A stretch of 64,000 nucleotides of DNA from Massilia sp. PDC64. GTDB lineage: Bacteria > Pseudomonadota > Gammaproteobacteria > Burkholderiales > Burkholderiaceae_D. Both the position numbers and the translations under genes were made by a program. Location of the stretch: NCBI RefSeq assembly GCF_900101265.1, contig NZ_FMZS01000014.1, forward strand, positions 113,578 to 177,577. Reading direction: 5' to 3'. Below the pieces are notes generated by a model that did no database searches, was not told the DNA's origin, and saw only the letters and a program-made list of their open reading frames with translations. Positions 60,840-64,000 of the stretch are shown piece by piece. Position 1 is the first letter of the stretch; every line of letters starts with the position of its first letter.

Positions 60840-62459
60840 ATGCACATCGCCCACGACGTCGATCCCGCCCTGTTGCCCCACCTCGCCGCCGGTGGCGTGC
60901 GCTTCACGTTCGACGGTCCGGAAAGCTTGCGCACCGTCGCGCTGGCCGGGACGTTCAACAGCTGGGTGGGCGATGCCTGCAGGCTCGAACGGGTGGCGCC
61001 GACCCGCTGGACCTGCACCCTGCCACTGCCGCCGGGCCGCCACCTGTACAAATTCGTGCTCGACGACACGCACTGGATCGCCGATCCCGCCAACCCGTGG
61101 ATGTCCGAAGATGGCCAGGGCAATTCCTGCCTCACCGTCTGCCGGGACGGCACCGTGTTCCTGCGCCGGCGCGGCCTGTGCGCGGACGCGCCGGGGGTGC
61201 TGTACCGCGATCACCAGGCATTGCCGAGTCCGGAATGGCTGCGCGACGCCGTGGTCTACCAGCTGTCCGTGCGCGCGTTCGGCGGCGATTTCGACGGCGT
61301 GCGTGCGCGCCTCGGCTATCTGGCCGACCTGGGCGTGAACACGATCTGGATGATGCCGATCCACCCGGTCGGCGTGGCCGGCCGGCGCGGGACCCTGGGC
61401 GATCCGTACGCGGTGCGCGACTTCGAGGCCATCGATCCGGCCCTGGGCGACGAAGACGGCCTGCGGCGGCTGGTGGACGCCATCCACGCGCGCGGCATGC
61501 GCATCGTGTTCGACTGGACTTTGAACCGCAGCAGCGTCGACCATCCGCTGACGGTCTCGCATCCCGAGTGGTTCCAGCGCGACCGGGCCGGCAACGTCAT
61601 GTACGCCGTGCCGCGGCGCGAGTATTTCGCCGGCTTCGATTTCAGCAACGCCGCACTGCGCCGCTACCTCGTCGACGCGATGTGCCGCTGGGTGGAGCGC
61701 TTCGACCTGGACGGCATGCGCTTCGACGATTCGGACATCACGCCGACGTCTTTCCTGGACGAGATCCGCGCGGCGCTGGCGGCGGTGCGTCCCGACATCG
61801 CGCTGATCTCGCAGGCGTACGACGAATTCCACCACCTCGCCGCCTGCGACCTGACGTACGAAGGCGGCACGCGCGAGATGCTGCGCCGCGTGGCGCACGG
61901 GGAAGCAAGCGCGCGCGAGTTCGCGCAGTACTGGAACGAATCGACGTACAGTTTTCCGCGCGGCGCGCTGCGACTGCGCTGGCTGGAAGAGAAGGAGCAG
62001 CCGCGCGCCGACGCCGTCTTCGGCCACGACGCGCACCTGGCTGCGGCCAGCGTGCTGCTGACGATGGATGGCGTGCCGCACATCCTGATGGGCCAGGAAT
62101 TCGGCGAGTCCGGCTGGCGCGACTGGACCGTGTTGTTCGACGACTGGCGGCTCGACTGGTCAACGTTCGACCACGCGGCATTCGCCCATTTCAGCGCCCT
62201 GATCGCGCTGCGCCGGCGCCACCCTGCCCTGCGCCGCGGCGCGACCGCGTTCATCGACGGCCTGCCGGATGGCGTGATCGGTTTGCTGCGCTGCCTGGAA
62301 CGCGACCGCATCGTGGTAGTCGCGAACCTGGCGCCGCGGCAGGCGGCACTGCCGGCACGCCTGCTGAACCAGATCAGCGTGCCGCTGTACGCCCGCGGCT
62401 GGGACCAGGACGGCGGCAGCCTGGATGCCCACGGCTGCCTCGTCGCGCCGCTGCGCTGA
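60840..62459 (+). CDS. GH13 alpha-amylase-family protein with a CBM48-like domain and altered active site
   Basis: 539 residues from ATG 60840 with GAAAGGA upstream; no signal peptide, so probably cytoplasmic. A CBM48/E-set-like domain (about 15-95, VALAGTFNSWVG, RHLYKFVLDD) precedes the (beta/alpha)8 barrel. Asp296 in MRFDDSD matches the nucleophile and His396-Asp397 (FGHDAH) the transition-state Asp. But the acid/base position (region III) reads ISQAYDE, with Gln325 where Glu is expected, and region I reads LNRSS instead of the usual Asn-His. It may be inactive, a binding protein, or use an unusual mechanism. Glycogen- or maltodextrin-related functions are likely by family. Confidence 0.85.
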   Translation: MHIAHDVDPALLPHLAAGGVRFTFDGPESLRTVALAGTFNSWVGDACRLERVAPTRWTCTLPLPPGRHLYKFVLDDTHWIADPANPWMSEDGQGNSCLTVCRDGTVFLRRRGLCADAPGVLYRDHQALPSPEWLRDAVVYQLSVRAFGGDFDGVRARLGYLADLGVNTIWMMPIHPVGVAGRRGTLGDPYAVRDFEAIDPALGDEDGLRRLVDAIHARGMRIVFDWTLNRSSVDHPLTVSHPEWFQRDRAGNVMYAVPRREYFAGFDFSNAALRRYLVDAMCRWVERFDLDGMRFDDSDITPTSFLDEIRAALAAVRPDIALISQAYDEFHHLAACDLTYEGGTREMLRRVAHGEASAREFAQYWNESTYSFPRGALRLRWLEEKEQPRADAVFGHDAHLAAASVLLTMDGVPHILMGQEFGESGWRDWTVLFDDWRLDWSTFDHAAFAHFSALIALRRRHPALRRGATAFIDGLPDGVIGLLRCLERDRIVVVANLAPRQAALPARLLNQISVPLYARGWDQDGGSLDAHGCLVAPLR

Positions 62460-62463
62460 TGTC

Positions 62464-63243
62464 TTAGACTTGCGGCGCCGGCTGCGCGAGGCCCTTGTCC
62501 AGCGCTTCGCGGATCAGGGCGCGCACGGTCTTGTCGGCCGTGCGGCTTTCCGCATCCATGCGCTTGCCGAGGGCGTCCATCTGCTTGCCCAGCACATCCA
62601 TCGGCTTGCCGGCATCGTTCATGCGGCGGCCGATGTCGTCCATCGAACGCTGCGCGGCGCGCTGGCTGTCGGAGCGCGTCGCCGCGGCCATCTGCCGGTT
62701 CAGGTCCGCCATCTGCCGGTTCAGGTCGGCCATCTCGCGGTTCAGGCGCACCTGGGTCGCTTCGTCCGCACCGGCCATGCGGCTGCCGACGTCGCCCATC
62801 TTGCTGCCGACTTCATTCATGCGGCGCTCGATGGCGTGGATCTTCGATTCGTCCGGCTTCATGCCCGCGGCAGCCCGTTCCATGTCCTTGCCGAGCGCAT
62901 CCATCGCCTTGCCGTGCTTGTCCATCTCGCGGCCATAGGCGTCCATTTCCTTGCCGAGCTTGTCGACGGGTTCCCATGCCGCGCGCGCCCGCGCGAGCAC
63001 GGCGGGGTCCTGCACGATATAGGCCTTGCCGCCATCGCGGAACCACAGGAAGTCGCCGCTGACCCGCTTGCGCAGGCTCTTGATGGTCGACCAGTCGGCG
63101 CTGTCGCCCGTCATGCTGGTGCCGCGCTCGCCGTCGCGCACGAGTGCATATGGCTCGCCCCGGTCGGCGGCGTGGGTGGGGATGACGGTTGCCAGCGCCA
63201 GGCCGGCGACGGCGACGGCGACGAAATGCTTGATACGAGACAT
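62464..63243 (-). CDS. Secreted coiled-coil-like hypothetical protein
   Basis: 259 residues with a signal peptide (about 1-25). A small domain with TSMTGDSADW and FLWFRDGGKAYIVQDP comes first; it also appears in some peptidase- or sensor-associated proteins. The rest is helical with Met/Gly-rich 7-residue repeats (LGKEMDAYGREMDKHGKAM; REMADLNRQMADLNRQM), probably a coiled coil. Unknown role; convergent with the GH13 gene 4 bases away. Confidence 0.75.
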   Translation of the reverse strand: MSRIKHFVAVAVAGLALATVIPTHAADRGEPYALVRDGERGTSMTGDSADWSTIKSLRKRVSGDFLWFRDGGKAYIVQDPAVLARARAAWEPVDKLGKEMDAYGREMDKHGKAMDALGKDMERAAAGMKPDESKIHAIERRMNEVGSKMGDVGSRMAGADEATQVRLNREMADLNRQMADLNRQMAAATRSDSQRAAQRSMDDIGRRMNDAGKPMDVLGKQMDALGKRMDAESRTADKTVRALIREALDKGLAQPAPQV

Positions 63244-63364
63244 GGTTTCCTCCGTGTGGACGCGCGTTGCGATGTGAGCACGATAGCGCCGGGCACGGCC
63301 CGTCGCGACCTGCGTGCGACAGGCTGCACGAAACGCGGAACAGACGGAGGAAAAACCTGTTACA

Positions 63365-64000
63365 TCAGTAAACCACGACCGAGCGGATCGACTCGCCCTT
63401 CTTCATGAGGTCGAAGCCGTCGTTGATTTGGTCGAGCGTCAGGTGGTGGGTGATCAGGTCGTCGATGTTGATCTTGTTTTCCATGTACCAGTCGACGATC
63501 TTCGGCACGTCCGTACGGCCGCGCGCGCCGCCGAATGCCGAACCCTTCCACACGCGGCCCGTGACGAGCTGGAACGGACGCGTCGCGATTTCCTTGCCCG
63601 CTTCCGCCACGCCGATGATGATCGACTGGCCCCATCCCTTGTGGCAGCACTCCAGCGCCTGGCGCATCGTCGTGACGTTGCCGATGCATTCGAACGAGTA
63701 GTCCGCGCCGCCGTCCGTCAGCTGGACGATGGTGTCGACGACGTTCTCGACTTCCTTCGGATTGACGAAGTGGGTCATGCCGAACTTGCGCGCCATCTCT
63801 TCGCGGCCCGGGTTGATGTCCACGCCGATGATTTTATCAGCGCCGACCATCTTCGCCGCCTGGATCACGTTCAGGCCGATGCCGCCCAGACCGAACACGA
63901 CGACATTCGCGCCCGCCTCGACCTTCGCCGTGAAGATCACGGCGCCGATGCCCGTCGTCACGCCGCAGCCGATGTAGCAGATCTTGTCGAACGGCGCATC
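63365..64000 (-). CDS. frmA: Class III alcohol dehydrogenase / S-(hydroxymethyl)glutathione dehydrogenase, 5' part outside window
   Basis: The visible 211 codons are the C-terminal half: IGCGVTTGIGAVIFTA, VFGLGGIGLNVIQAAK (Rossmann), GVDINPGREEMARKFGMTHFVNP and WKGSAFGGARGRTDVP, matching AdhC/FrmA. The reading frame stays open to the last base of the window, so the start is beyond. It oxidises S-hydroxymethylglutathione from formaldehyde with NAD+. Confidence 0.93.
   Translation of the reverse strand, partial: DAPFDKICYIGCGVTTGIGAVIFTAKVEAGANVVVFGLGGIGLNVIQAAKMVGADKIIGVDINPGREEMARKFGMTHFVNPKEVENVVDTIVQLTDGGADYSFECIGNVTTMRQALECCHKGWGQSIIIGVAEAGKEIATRPFQLVTGRVWKGSAFGGARGRTDVPKIVDWYMENKINIDDLITHHLTLDQINDGFDLMKKGESIRSVVVY

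Noticed and set aside
1..64000. CRISPR arrays, tRNA/rRNA genes, prophage or insertion sequences
   Set aside because: No regularly spaced repeats, cloverleaf-like gene, transposase, integrase or attachment-site pair was seen anywhere in the window.

Overview
The window looks like a chromosomal segment of a GC-rich betaproteobacterium, most likely Oxalobacteraceae of the Massilia/Telluria type. The reasons are the divergent yggS-proC / pilT-pilU pairs, the dxs-ispA-xseB isoprenoid block, the DUF2782 gene - thrB - membrane protein - uvrD/polA neighbourhood, a YqjD/YqjE/YqjK triad, a glcDEF operon and a TonB-dependent receptor of the Xanthomonas/Caulobacter carbohydrate type. The genus is inferred; there is no rRNA gene in the window. 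No tRNA, CRISPR array, prophage, insertion sequence or integrase was seen, so this reads as core chromosome with accessory genes mixed in.

Layout. 1-7.4 kb: end of a YqjD-YqjE-YqjK-like operon, a lipoprotein, a NudK/DUF4406 fusion divergent from a DeoR regulator, hypothetical genes, DUF488, a metallo-beta-lactamase-fold enzyme and an orphan PemK/MazF-like toxin. 7.4-13.7 kb: a carbohydrate locus with two paralogous secreted esterases flanking a PA14-containing GH31 enzyme, a beta-propeller glycosidase and a small membrane protein. 13.7-17.5 kb: proC, yggS, pilT, pilU. 17.7-24.8 kb: TonB-dependent receptor, glutathione peroxidase, a secreted alpha/beta hydrolase and a GH97 glycosidase. 24.9-29.2 kb: LysR/NmrA divergent pair, Rof antiterminator, pentapeptide-repeat protein. 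29.3-33 kb: glcFED (minus strand). 33.1-37.3 kb: PduO-type adenosyltransferase, rhomboid protease, 2OG-Fe oxygenase and a hybrid histidine kinase. 37.4-40.5 kb: dxs, ispA, xseB. 40.74-40.91 kb: a probable 6S RNA. 41-48 kb: Rieske oxygenase, EamA transporter, rhodanese, ZIP transporter, dienelactone hydrolase, DUF4382 lipoprotein, hydrolase. 48-55.6 kb: polA, DUF2782, thrB, membrane protein, uvrD. 55.7-64 kb: an RcnR/DmeR-type repressor with a CDF metal exporter, SRPBCC and hemerythrin proteins, an M13 peptidase, an unusual GH13 protein, a coiled-coil secreted protein and a truncated class III alcohol dehydrogenase.

How the genes work together. The GH31, propeller glycosidase, GH97, TonB-dependent receptor and esterases suggest import and trimming of substituted oligosaccharides, possibly xyloglucan- or glucan-like. 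A shared AGCGCTATC-type site upstream of GH31 and the receptor hints at common LacI-type control. The most interesting items are the 6S RNA candidate (drawn from base pairing), the GH13 protein whose usual acid/base Glu is Gln and whose promoter carries a perfect 16-bp palindrome, the NudK-DUF4406 fusion with paired tandem operator repeats, and several small genes (47-75 aa). All family calls rest on reading motifs; no database search was run.
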